Below, piece after piece: positions 43,967 to 53,384 of a DNA stretch of 64,000 nt. The number at the start of each line of letters is the position of its first letter. Position 1 is the stretch's first letter. A program made the position numbers and the translations under genes. Source of the stretch: CAKZQX01 sp034437035 (GTDB lineage: Bacteria > Chloroflexota > Chloroflexia > Chloroflexales > Chloroflexaceae); the NCBI GenBank assembly GCA_034437035.1, contig DAOTUI010000310.1, positions 21,545-85,544 on the forward strand. The letters are read 5' to 3'. The notes below the pieces were generated by a model. That model saw only the letters and a list, made by a program, of their open reading frames with translations, searched no databases and was not told the origin of the DNA.

Positions 43967-46900
43967 ATGCGTCATCAATCACATTACTGGATTAATGGCC
44001 TGCTGACAATTGCCATTCTACTGGTCAGTCTGCCGGTCGCCATGAGTAACGCCGCAAACAACTGGAGCTTTTCTGACCGCGACTACCGTTCAGACGATTT
44101 TAACAGCACTACCCTGGATACCGACCTCTGGACGTTTGTCGATCCCCAGGGTGACTCAAGCGTAACCCTGGATGGTACGAACGCGCTGATCAGCGTGCCG
44201 GCCGGGACAAGCCACGACATCTGGACTGGGGGTAACAACGCACCGCGCCTGATGCAAGCCGCACCGAATACGGATTTTGAGGTTGAGGTCAAATTTGAGT
44301 CACAGCCCGCCGGGCAATACACGCTACAGGGCCTGCTGGTTGAGGCCAGTGCAAATAACTTCCTGCGCTTTGATTTCTACAGCGATGGGACAAGCCCGCA
44401 CATCTTTGCCGCACGCTTTGTAGATGGCAATCCCACGGTGGAGTATAACCAGGCCATCGGTAGCAACGCACCACTCTATATGCGCGTCACGCGGGCGGGT
44501 AACACCTGGACCCAGTCCTATTCCGATGACGGCAGCACCTGGCAGACCGCCGCGCAGTTCACGCACAGCCTGGCTGTCTCATCCGTCGGCGTCTTCGCCG
44601 GGAACGCGGGGAGCAACCCACCCGCCTTCACCGGGGCGATTGACTATGTCTTCAATACCGCTACACCGATTGTACCGGAGGATGACGAGGTGCCGGCTAC
44701 CAGCACGCCCACTCAGACTCCAACCAACACGCCGACCAATACACCAGTCCTGACCGACACCGATGTCCTGACCGACACTCCGACCATGACGCCCACTCAG
44801 ACCCCGACCATGACGCCGACCGAAGTTCCCACCGAGCCGGTGGGTCTGGTGTCGGACGATTTCAACAGTACCACGCTGGATACCGATCTGTGGACTTTTG
44901 TCGATCCTCGGGGCGACGCCACCCTGACGCTGGACGGCACGACGGCCCTGCTTAGTGTGCCGGCCGGAACCTCCCACGATATCTGGTCGGGCGGGAACTA
45001 CGCACCACGCCTGATGCAGGCTGCGCCGAACACGGATTTTGAGGTTGAGGTCAAGTTTGAGTCACTACCGAACCAGGCATATGAGTTGCAGGGCATCCTG
45101 GTGGAAGCCGATGCGGATAATTTTATTCGATTCGACTTCTATAGCGATAGTACCGGCCCGCGCGTCTTTGCCGCCCACTTTGTAGATGGCAACCCGACGG
45201 CAGTGTACAACCAGGCCATTGCCGACAACACACCGCTCTACCTGCGGGTGACACGCGTGGGCGATAGCTGGACCCAGTCCTACTCCGACGACGGCAGTAC
45301 CTGGCAGACGGCGGCGCAGTTCTCCCATAGCCTGGCGGTTACGGCGGTAGGCGTATTTGCCGGGAACGCGGGGAGCAACCCGCCGGCTTTCACCGGGGCG
45401 ATTGACTATGTCTTCAACACCGCTACACCGATTGTACCGGAAGATGGCGTGGCCCCGCCTACCAGTACCCCGACCATGACACCAATGAATACGCCAACGG
45501 ATGATCCAACGCAGCCGGAACCACCCACAGCGACACCGACCATGACCAGTACACCAACGCCGGAGCCACTAGCGGAGCCAACCGACCTGGTGTCGGACGA
45601 CTTCAACAGTACCACGCTGGACACGGAGCTATGGACTTTTGTGGATCCCCGAGGCGACGCCACCCTGACGCTGGACGGCACGACGGCCCTGCTTAGTGTG
45701 CCCAGCGGGACAGATCATGACATCTGGACGGGGGGTGTCAATGCGCCGCGTCTGATGCAGACCATCAGCGATACTGACTTTGAGGTCGAGGTCAAGTTTG
45801 AGTCACAACCTGCCGGACGGTACACCCTGCAGGGACTGCTAGTGGAGGCCGATGCAACCAACTTTATGCGCTTTGACTTCTATAGCGATGGCACCGACCT
45901 GCGTGTCTTTGCTGCCCACTTCGTGAATGGCAGTCCTACGGCGGAATACAACCAGGTCATCACCAGCGACGCACCACTCTATATGCGGGTGACGCGGGTG
46001 GGTGATACCTGGACCCAGACCTATTCATATGACGGCAGCACCTGGCAGACGGCGGCACAGTTCTCCCATAGCCTGGCAGTCACATCGGTCGGTGTATTCG
46101 CCGGGAATGCCGGCAACAACCCGGCCTTCACTGCCAACATTGACTATGTCTTCAACACCGCCGCGCCGATTGTGCCCGAAGATGGCGTGGTACCGGACAC
46201 CAACACACCGACCATGACACCAACGAATACGCCAACGGACGATCCAACGCAGCCGGAACCACCCACAGCAACGCCAACCATGACCAGTACACCGACGCCG
46301 GAGTCGCAACCGGAGCCAACCGACCTGGTGTCAGATGATTTTAACAGCCTGTCACTCAATAGTGCTGCCTGGACCTTCGTCGATCCCCGAGGGGACTCAA
46401 CGTTGACCCTGAACGGCACAAATGCGCTGATCAGTGTGCCGTCCGGGACAAGTCATGATGTCTGGAGCGGAGGTATCAATGCACCGCGACTGATGCAGAC
46501 CATCAACAATACCGACTTCGAGGTCGAAGTCAAGTTTGAGTCGCAGCCCGTCGGACAGTACGCCCTCCAGGGTCTGCTGGTCGAGGCCGATGCAGACAAC
46601 TTCCTGCGCTTTGACTTCTTTAGCGATGGTGCCGACCCACGGGTCTTTGCTGCCCGCTTTGTGAATGGTAATCCCACGGTGGAATACAACCAGGCCATCA
46701 CGGGCGACGCGCCGCTCTATATGCGGGTGACGCGCGCGGGTAACACCTGGACCCAGGCCTACTCCTACGACGGCAGCACCTGGCAAACCGCCGCCCAGTT
46801 CTCGCACAGTCTGGCAGTCACATCTGTCGGTGTGTTTGCGGGCAATGCCGGCAACAACCCGGCCTTTACCGGGGCAATTGACTATGTCTTTAACACGACG

Positions 46901-48175
46901 TCCCCGATTGTGCCCGAAGACGCTGATACATCATTGGACACGACACCGCCGATCATTTCTAATGTTCAGTATACCCTGAACGATACAACACTGAACGTGA
47001 CCTGGCTAACCAATGAACTGGCAACCGGGCAGATAGAGTATGGTGAAACGCTCACCTACGGGAGTGTCGCCGAACATGACGGTATGTCTACCTCCCACTC
47101 CGTCACGATTACGAACCTGCTACCGGAAACCTTCTATCACTTCCGGGCCATCTCGACCAATACCAATGGTTATACGGCCTACTCACAGGATTTTGTCGTC
47201 CGATCCGGCGATACCGAAGTGGGTGGTGGTCCCCAAATTGACATCTGGTATGGATCGGAGCAACCGTTTGGACAGTATGGCACACCCCAGCAGTGGGTCA
47301 ACATTCTGGGCAATGTGTCTGATCCGGATGGCGTAAGTTCGCTGGTCTACTCGCTCAATGGCGGACCGGCGTCGATCCTCTCGCAGGGGCCGGATCGGCG
47401 AAGGCTGGTCAACCATGGCGACTTCAACGTCGAAATCGACTATGCCGACCTGCTGGATGGAGTTAACACGGTAACCATTATGGCCTCTGATGACTTTGGT
47501 AATCACTCAACCCGCCAGGTCCAGGTCACCTACACCCCTGGGCAGAGTTGGCCGCTGCCTACCAGCATTGACTGGAGCAGCGCAGCAACCATCCAGGACA
47601 TGGCCCAGATTGTGGATGGATTGTGGATCAAGCAAAATGACAGTGTGCGCGTGGTTGAACCCGGCTATGACCGCTTGATTGGGCTGGGAGATATTGCCTG
47701 GACCGACTATGAAGTAACGGTTCCCATTACCGTTCATGAATGGTACAACAACTTATTAATTGACGAAGGAGGCCTACCGGGAGTTGGTGTACTTATCCGC
47801 TGGGACGGCCATGATGCCTGGTACAGTACGCAACCCCGGTTTGGATGGCATCCACTGGGCGCCCTGGGATGGTACCGCTACCAGAATCTTGAGATCATCG
47901 GCGGTGTGGGTGGCACCATTGCCACTGACACCAGCGGATTTCAGATGCAAACCGGCATCCGCTACATCCTCAAATTGCGGGTCGAGTCGCGTCCCGGTCA
48001 GACCGGCATCTACCACCTGAAGATGTGGGAAGACGGCACACCGGAGCCGATTGGCTGGCAACTGAGTGCGGCCGGCGAGCAAGGTGAACTAAGCCAGGGT
48101 TCTGCCCTGCTGGTTGCCCACAAGGTTGATGCCACCTTTGGAAATGTTTCGGTTGTTCCTGTTACACCGGAGTAG
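43967..48175 (+). CDS. Very large secreted protein with four tandem ConA-like modules
   Basis: The product is 1402 aa with a signal peptide (about 1-30). Four modules of about 190 aa start with DDFNSxxLD near residues 43, 297, 544 and 790. Each has LWTFVDPxGD, a WxGGxxAPRLMQ segment, LQGLLVEA, RFDFYSDG and FAGNAGxNPAFT, a concanavalin-A-like beta-sandwich resembling DUF1349. Thr/Pro linkers of TPTxTPT type join them. A fibronectin type III domain (about 990-1090), an Ig-like part and a final lectin-like domain (about 1200-1400) follow. At DNA level the modules repeat every 740-760 bp. Probably a carbohydrate-binding matrix or sheath protein; no catalytic domain was recognised. GGAGAA precedes the ATG. 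Confidence 0.85.
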   Translation: MRHQSHYWINGLLTIAILLVSLPVAMSNAANNWSFSDRDYRSDDFNSTTLDTDLWTFVDPQGDSSVTLDGTNALISVPAGTSHDIWTGGNNAPRLMQAAPNTDFEVEVKFESQPAGQYTLQGLLVEASANNFLRFDFYSDGTSPHIFAARFVDGNPTVEYNQAIGSNAPLYMRVTRAGNTWTQSYSDDGSTWQTAAQFTHSLAVSSVGVFAGNAGSNPPAFTGAIDYVFNTATPIVPEDDEVPATSTPTQTPTNTPTNTPVLTDTDVLTDTPTMTPTQTPTMTPTEVPTEPVGLVSDDFNSTTLDTDLWTFVDPRGDATLTLDGTTALLSVPAGTSHDIWSGGNYAPRLMQAAPNTDFEVEVKFESLPNQAYELQGILVEADADNFIRFDFYSDSTGPRVFAAHFVDGNPTAVYNQAIADNTPLYLRVTRVGDSWTQSYSDDGSTWQTAAQFSHSLAVTAVGVFAGNAGSNPPAFTGAIDYVFNTATPIVPEDGVAPPTSTPTMTPMNTPTDDPTQPEPPTATPTMTSTPTPEPLAEPTDLVSDDFNSTTLDTELWTFVDPRGDATLTLDGTTALLSVPSGTDHDIWTGGVNAPRLMQTISDTDFEVEVKFESQPAGRYTLQGLLVEADATNFMRFDFYSDGTDLRVFAAHFVNGSPTAEYNQVITSDAPLYMRVTRVGDTWTQTYSYDGSTWQTAAQFSHSLAVTSVGVFAGNAGNNPAFTANIDYVFNTAAPIVPEDGVVPDTNTPTMTPTNTPTDDPTQPEPPTATPTMTSTPTPESQPEPTDLVSDDFNSLSLNSAAWTFVDPRGDSTLTLNGTNALISVPSGTSHDVWSGGINAPRLMQTINNTDFEVEVKFESQPVGQYALQGLLVEADADNFLRFDFFSDGADPRVFAARFVNGNPTVEYNQAITGDAPLYMRVTRAGNTWTQAYSYDGSTWQTAAQFSHSLAVTSVGVFAGNAGNNPAFTGAIDYVFNTTSPIVPEDADTSLDTTPPIISNVQYTLNDTTLNVTWLTNELATGQIEYGETLTYGSVAEHDGMSTSHSVTITNLLPETFYHFRAISTNTNGYTAYSQDFVVRSGDTEVGGGPQIDIWYGSEQPFGQYGTPQQWVNILGNVSDPDGVSSLVYSLNGGPASILSQGPDRRRLVNHGDFNVEIDYADLLDGVNTVTIMASDDFGNHSTRQVQVTYTPGQSWPLPTSIDWSSAATIQDMAQIVDGLWIKQNDSVRVVEPGYDRLIGLGDIAWTDYEVTVPITVHEWYNNLLIDEGGLPGVGVLIRWDGHDAWYSTQPRFGWHPLGALGWYRYQNLEIIGGVGGTIATDTSGFQMQTGIRYILKLRVESRPGQTGIYHLKMWEDGTPEPIGWQLSAAGEQGELSQGSALLVAHKVDATFGNVSVVPVTPE

Positions 48176-48213
48176 TGCAGCGCAGAGCAATCCAAAAGCA
48201 GAATAAGTAAGGT

Positions 48214-48326
48214 AGAGCTTATGCACAATAAGCACGAAACCGCATCAGAATACGCTAAACACCACCAGGTAAGGTTGTCTTTTTAGACCATTGGGAAGCC
48301 ACATCCGCTTATTGTGCATAGACTCT
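48214..48326 (-). mobile_element. 113-bp MITE, copy 2
   Basis: It is identical at 111 of 113 bases to the reverse complement of copy 1. The ends are AGAGCTTATGCACAATAAGC and the complement of AGAGTCTATGCACAATAAGC. GGT is present on both sides (48211-48213 and 48327-48329), a 3-bp target duplication. Confidence 0.92.
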
Positions 48327-48480
48327 GGTATAGGTAACACAGGTTTCCCCGCGATCCAGCCGGAATAAGACACCGGCATCGCGGGGAAACCTGACAGTGT
48401 ATCAGTTCGCCGGTCTCAGTAAAAATATGGCTACGCAGCAGCGCCGTAACCGACGAGTTGATACCAGGAAGGTTAAACCG

Positions 48481-51400
48481 ATGCAACCATGTTTCAGACA
48501 CGGGGCATTTCGCCGAAACGTCATACGAATACTACCCGGTATTTGCCTGCTCCTGCTGACTGCCTGTGGAACGATCACCCTGTCACAGGAACAGCCGGAA
48601 CCAGAACCGGTACCAGTTGTAGCAGCAGTTGATATAACTGATACAACGACAACACCCGCAACACCCACAACACCCGCGTCGCCGGATGTACCCACAACAC
48701 CCGCCACATCGGACATCGCCGTAACAACCGCCGCAACCACCCTTGAATGGACACAGCTCTCAAGCGCGAATGGGGATCTCCCGGCCCCCAGCAACTCGAC
48801 ACAGCAGACCGCCGCGCTGATTCTCGATGTGGACAACGATGGCCTGAATGACTTTGTCATCGGCATCCGGCAGGGCAGTGGCCCATCCATGGTCTGGTTC
48901 AAACGCACCGCCACCGGCTGGGACCGGTACCTGATTGACGCTACTGTCCTGGATATCGAGGCCGGTGGGGCATTTCATGATATCGATGCCGATGGTGACC
49001 TGGATATTGTGATGGGCGGTGACTACCAGAGCAATCAGATCTGGTGGTGGGAGAATCCCTATCCTAACTATGCACCGGACGCACCCTGGACGCGCCGCCT
49101 GATCAAAGACTCTGGCGCTACCATGCACCACGACCAGATCTTCGGTGACTTTGACGGCGATGGGCAGGCCGAGTTGGTTTTCTGGAATCAGGCATTCGGC
49201 GGGGGTTCCGCCGGAATCTATCTTGCCGATATACCGGCTGATCCACGGAATACGCAACCCTGGTCGTTCACAAATATCTATGCAGGCAACGGTGAAGGAC
49301 TGGCCCAGGCCGATATCGACGGCGACGGCAAAACCGACCTGCTGGCCGGCGGGCGCTGGTTTAAACATACTGCCGGCACAGATTACACTTCTATCATTAT
49401 TGACGATAGCCGGCGCGAGTCGCGGATTGCGGTGGGCAACCTCAAAGCGGGGGGCATCCCTGAAGTGATCATGGTTCCCGGCGATGGGGTAGGGCGTTTA
49501 ACCTGGTATGAGTGCCAGGGCGATCCATCCGATACGAACTGCTGGGTTGGGCAGGATCTGCTGGACTTCGATGTTGATCACGGCCACAGCCTGGAAATTG
49601 CCGACATCAACGGCGATGGACACCAGGATATCTTTGTGGCCGAGATGCGTCTGGATGGCGGCAATGACGATGCCGGCATGTGGATCTTCCTGGGGGATGG
49701 CACCGGAGCGTTTACCCGCACCGATGTCGCCACGGGCTATGGCAACCATGAGTCAAAAGTTGCCGACCTGGATGGTGATGGTGATCTGGATATTCTCGGC
49801 AAACCCTACAACTGGGAGACGCCCCGTATCGACATCTGGCTCAACCAGGGTGGGAGCGCCGCCCGACTCGACCAGTGGCAACGGCATGTGATCGATGCCG
49901 ACAAGCCCTGGCGCTCCATCTTCGTCACCGCAGCCGACATTGATGGAGATGGTCACGAAGACATCATTACCGGCGGTTGGTGGTACCAGAACCCGGGACA
50001 ACCCGGTGGCGCGTGGACCCGCCGGACGTTTGGTGTACCATTGAACAACATGGCGGCCGTGGCTGACTTTGATAACGATGGCGATATGGATGTCCTCGGC
50101 ACCGAGGGTCAGGGAGCCGACCCGAATGCCAACTTTGTCTGGGCGCGCAATACCGGCAGCGGTGACTTTACCATCCTCGATAATATCACGGCGGGAGATG
50201 GGGACTTTCTCCAGGGAGTGGCCGTAGCCCGCTTTCAGGCCGCCGGCCCGCTAGAAGTCGCGCTCTCCTGGCATGCCGCAGGCAAAGGCCTCCAGATGCT
50301 GACTGTCCCGGCTGATCCTTCCAGCGAGACCTGGCCCTGGCGGACGGTCGCCGCAACATCGCAGAACGAGGAGATCAGCGCGGGTGATATTGACGGTGAC
50401 GGCGATAACGACCTGCTGCTGGGCACGCAGTGGCTACGCAACGACAACGGCACCTGGATGCCCTTTACCATTGCCGATGTAACAGGTGATCCCGACCGCA
50501 ACCGCCTGGCAGATATTAATGGCGATGGTCGTCCCGATGCCCTGGTTGGCTTTGAGGCGATCAGCCAACCGGGCAAACTGGCCTGGTATGCGCAGGGCGC
50601 AACGGCAACCGACCCCTGGACAGAAAACAGTATTGCCACGATTATCGGACCGATGAGCCTGGATGGGGTTGATATGGATGGCGACGGCGACATAGATGTG
50701 GTTGTCGGGGAGCATAACACGGCCAACCCGGACAGCGCAAAGCTGTACCTGTTTGAAAATGCCGATGGGCAGGGCGGCCAGTGGACGGAGCACCTGATCC
50801 ATACGGGAGATGAACATCACGACGGGGCCCAGATTGTCGATATCGACGGCGATGGCGACAATGACATCATCTCAATCGGCTGGACACACGGTCGTGTCTT
50901 GCTCTATGAGAACAAGGCTAACTCCAGCCTTCCGCCCGACGATGACAACCCGCCGACCGCAACTGAAACCGCGCTTCCAGCGATACCGACCATCACGCCA
51001 ACGCCGGCTGATGCCGAGCCCGCGGAACCGCCGGCGGAGGAGAACACCTATCTGCCGTTCTTGCAAGCACTCTACACGTTCGAGGAGGGCCGCGGTACCA
51101 CCGTGTATGATCGATCAGGTAGCGCCACACCACTTAACCTGACGATAGCTGATCTCGCGGCAGCCACATGGCTGCCGGGGGGATTGTCCGTCACCGGCCC
51201 CAACGTTATCGTCTCGGAGACCGGCGCCGGCGCGTTGATTGAAGCACTGCAGGCAAGCAACGAAATAACCATTGAAGCCTGGGTTACACCGGCCAACACC
51301 ACTCAGGGTGGCCCGGCACGCATTGTCACCCTCTCGGCCGATGCCTACGCGCGAAATATCACCCTGGGCCAGGGGCTCTGGGGCGACCAACCCCGTGATC

Positions 51401-51744
51401 TGTTCGACATCCGGTTGCGCACCACGACAACCGACCGGAACGGCACGCCGTCACTCTCTACGCCTGCCGGAACGCTGACAACCGAACTGACGCAGGTGGT
51501 CTACACCCGCGATGCCGGCGGGCAGGCCCGGCTCTATCTGGACGGCATTGAGCAGGCCCAGGCCACGGTAGCGGGCGATTTTTCAAATTGGGATACCGGC
51601 TACCGGCTGGGACTGGCAAACGAGTTCGGTGAGGAGCGACCCTGGCTGGGTGAGTTTCACCTGGTCGCTATCTATAGTCGCGCGCTTGACGCAACAGCGA
51701 TTGCCGAACGCTTTCAGACAGGAGCGGAGATTCCCGTAAATTAA
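48481..51744 (+). CDS. Lipoprotein with twelve FG-GAP/VCBS calcium-loop repeats and a LamG-like domain
   Basis: The product is 1087 aa. The signal ends in a lipobox (LLTACG), and a Thr/Pro linker follows. Residues about 110-810 carry twelve DxDxDGxxD loops (for example DIDADGDLD, DFDGDGQAE, DINGDGHQD and DIDGDGDND), each followed by a short strand, typical of a beta-propeller of the FG-GAP/VCBS family with calcium sites. After a second Pro/Thr linker and a YLPFL segment comes a C-terminal concanavalin-A/LamG-like domain (about 860-1080, ITIEAWVTPANTT, QVVYTRDAGGQARLYLDG). AGGAAGG precedes the ATG at 48481. Surface adhesion or sugar binding is inferred. Confidence 0.88.
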   Translation: MQPCFRHGAFRRNVIRILPGICLLLLTACGTITLSQEQPEPEPVPVVAAVDITDTTTTPATPTTPASPDVPTTPATSDIAVTTAATTLEWTQLSSANGDLPAPSNSTQQTAALILDVDNDGLNDFVIGIRQGSGPSMVWFKRTATGWDRYLIDATVLDIEAGGAFHDIDADGDLDIVMGGDYQSNQIWWWENPYPNYAPDAPWTRRLIKDSGATMHHDQIFGDFDGDGQAELVFWNQAFGGGSAGIYLADIPADPRNTQPWSFTNIYAGNGEGLAQADIDGDGKTDLLAGGRWFKHTAGTDYTSIIIDDSRRESRIAVGNLKAGGIPEVIMVPGDGVGRLTWYECQGDPSDTNCWVGQDLLDFDVDHGHSLEIADINGDGHQDIFVAEMRLDGGNDDAGMWIFLGDGTGAFTRTDVATGYGNHESKVADLDGDGDLDILGKPYNWETPRIDIWLNQGGSAARLDQWQRHVIDADKPWRSIFVTAADIDGDGHEDIITGGWWYQNPGQPGGAWTRRTFGVPLNNMAAVADFDNDGDMDVLGTEGQGADPNANFVWARNTGSGDFTILDNITAGDGDFLQGVAVARFQAAGPLEVALSWHAAGKGLQMLTVPADPSSETWPWRTVAATSQNEEISAGDIDGDGDNDLLLGTQWLRNDNGTWMPFTIADVTGDPDRNRLADINGDGRPDALVGFEAISQPGKLAWYAQGATATDPWTENSIATIIGPMSLDGVDMDGDGDIDVVVGEHNTANPDSAKLYLFENADGQGGQWTEHLIHTGDEHHDGAQIVDIDGDGDNDIISIGWTHGRVLLYENKANSSLPPDDDNPPTATETALPAIPTITPTPADAEPAEPPAEENTYLPFLQALYTFEEGRGTTVYDRSGSATPLNLTIADLAAATWLPGGLSVTGPNVIVSETGAGALIEALQASNEITIEAWVTPANTTQGGPARIVTLSADAYARNITLGQGLWGDQPRDLFDIRLRTTTTDRNGTPSLSTPAGTLTTELTQVVYTRDAGGQARLYLDGIEQAQATVAGDFSNWDTGYRLGLANEFGEERPWLGEFHLVAIYSRALDATAIAERFQTGAEIPVN

Positions 51745-51872
51745 ATGGTACTTTTTGATCTTTTTCACAAAAAAATTTGCACGATATGCAGATTTTTTGT
51801 GAAAAAGCAAGGAATCTTCCACCCTGCCGGAGGCGAAATTTCCTTTTGGGTGAGCAACCGCGTAAGTCCTGT
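51745..51872. repeat. Nested palindromic element, copy 6, lacking its left arms
   Basis: ATGGTAC and the core begin directly at the stop codon of the FG-GAP gene, so the left outer and middle arms are missing. The core stem (51760-51807) is imperfect, with one bulged A and one mismatch. The right arms CACCCTGCCGGAGGCGAAAT and ACCGCGTAAGTCCTG are intact. Confidence 0.7.
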
Positions 51873-51952
51873 AAATTAACACGAGTTACGCGGTGCAGTC
51901 TATTCCGGCCTGGTGCCAGACTATGAAGTGGTCGTTGCCTGTGGCAGCATCG
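51873..51952. repeat. Nested palindromic element, left-arm fragment
   Basis: ATTAACACGAGTTACGCGGT leads to a degenerate middle arm (GTTGCCTGTGGCAGCAT). No hairpin follows. It abuts copy 6, as if the missing left half had been moved downstream. Confidence 0.6.
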
Positions 51953-52184
51953 CTATACACCCGGTTGAGTCAGCAACCAGACTGTTCTGGAAACACCCAT
52001 TTCAACGTGAATTTAACAAAACAATGAATGAATAGTAAGTTAGATCAGTTCACCTATGCAGGTAATATTCATTTATTAACTCTACAATTTCAACAAACGT
52101 CAGACTACAACAAAGAAACCAGAACAAGATTCTGTAGTATGTATGGAACATTTGTAGAGTATGACGTATTGAGGATAACCGCTT
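51953..52184. other. AT-rich leader of the wzz-like gene
   Basis: No gene is supported. The region 52010-52180 is markedly AT-rich compared with the surroundings and probably contains the promoter of the wzz-wzx-cpsD-like group. Confidence 0.4.
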
Positions 52185-53384
52185 ATGTTACGTCTTGTGC
52201 TATTACGCTTACTTGAGAGCTACTTCCGGCACCGCCGGCTAAACCTGGTACCCATGCTGCTTATGGGCGTATTAGCCATAGTGTTTACCCTGCGTGCTCC
52301 ACAGACGTATATATCGGGTGGAGTCTTGTTTGTGCAGAATGACTCGCTGCTCTCAACCCTGGTTCCGATTGGCGATAGCGGCTGGTCCTGGTCTACGCCG
52401 GCCCAGGTAACGGCCAACGAGATCCGTGAATTGCTCCGCACCGAGGCTTTTGTCCGCTTTGCCATTCAACGGACCGACCTGGAAGCGGAGATGCAGGGAG
52501 GCTCCACTGTGGTACAACAGACGATCCGGGAATTCCGGCAGTCTGTCTCGGTGAATGAGATCGGCGAGAAACTGGTCGGCTTCGGGGCCGGCCATGAAGA
52601 TCCCGAGATTGCACACCAGATTGCGACAGCCACGATTGATGCCTATACCGAGTGGAAACTCAACTCAGAGCGCCAGGAGAGCCAGGTCGCGCAGGCCTTC
52701 TTTGCCGAACAGCTTGGTCCCTTTCAAGAGGAGTTACAGCAGGCTCGTGCGGAACTACAGACGTATCTTGCCGAGCATCCGGCCCCGGTACGCGGGGATC
52801 GTCCGGAAGAGGAACAGATAGAGATTACACGCCTCCAGGCTGCTGTCACCGATGCGCAGCAGCAGGTCAAAGACACCCTGGCCAAGGAACAGGAAGCGCG
52901 CCTGGCCCTATCCAAGGCTGAGAGTAATGCGGCCCAGGCCTATGCGGTGATTGACGCACCCAAAGTACCCACCGAGCCGTCCGGTTCACTGAAAGATCTG
53001 GTGATGCAATCGGCCATCTTTGTCATCCTCGGTATTGGCCTGAGTGTAGCCTGTGTTGTCGGCGGTATGTTACTTGACCGCAGCTTTCGCCTGGCGATGG
53101 ATGTCCAGCATGGGTTGGATCTGCCTGTTCTGGCAGCAATTCCACTGGCCCGCCTGAGCGCTGCCCAGGCCGCCACTGAAGATGAACGACAGCACATTGT
53201 CCGCGACTATTGCGAAACCGCACTACCGGTTCACCCGGTTGCAATGACATCGGACATACAGAGCAATAATGGAAATGGCCGGCATCAACCGGAAACGGAT
53301 ACGGCCCATCCAGAACACGCAACGCACCTGTCACGGCCGCAGCGCCAGCCTGTAGTGAACATGAAGGATGCAGTAAACGTATGA
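52185..53384 (+). CDS. Wzz-type polysaccharide chain-length/co-polymerase protein
   Basis: The product is 399 aa. A first membrane helix (about 20-36) is followed by a large extracytoplasmic part with a coiled coil (about 160-265), a second membrane helix (about 288-308, QSAIFVILGIGLSVACVVGG) and a cytoplasmic tail of about 90 aa. The layout matches Wzz/CapA-type proteins that set polymer length and activate BY-kinases. The tail has no kinase domain; a CpsD-like protein is encoded two genes on. Its stop overlaps the wzx start (ATGA). Confidence 0.85.
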   Translation: MLRLVLLRLLESYFRHRRLNLVPMLLMGVLAIVFTLRAPQTYISGGVLFVQNDSLLSTLVPIGDSGWSWSTPAQVTANEIRELLRTEAFVRFAIQRTDLEAEMQGGSTVVQQTIREFRQSVSVNEIGEKLVGFGAGHEDPEIAHQIATATIDAYTEWKLNSERQESQVAQAFFAEQLGPFQEELQQARAELQTYLAEHPAPVRGDRPEEEQIEITRLQAAVTDAQQQVKDTLAKEQEARLALSKAESNAAQAYAVIDAPKVPTEPSGSLKDLVMQSAIFVILGIGLSVACVVGGMLLDRSFRLAMDVQHGLDLPVLAAIPLARLSAAQAATEDERQHIVRDYCETALPVHPVAMTSDIQSNNGNGRHQPETDTAHPEHATHLSRPQRQPVVNMKDAVNV

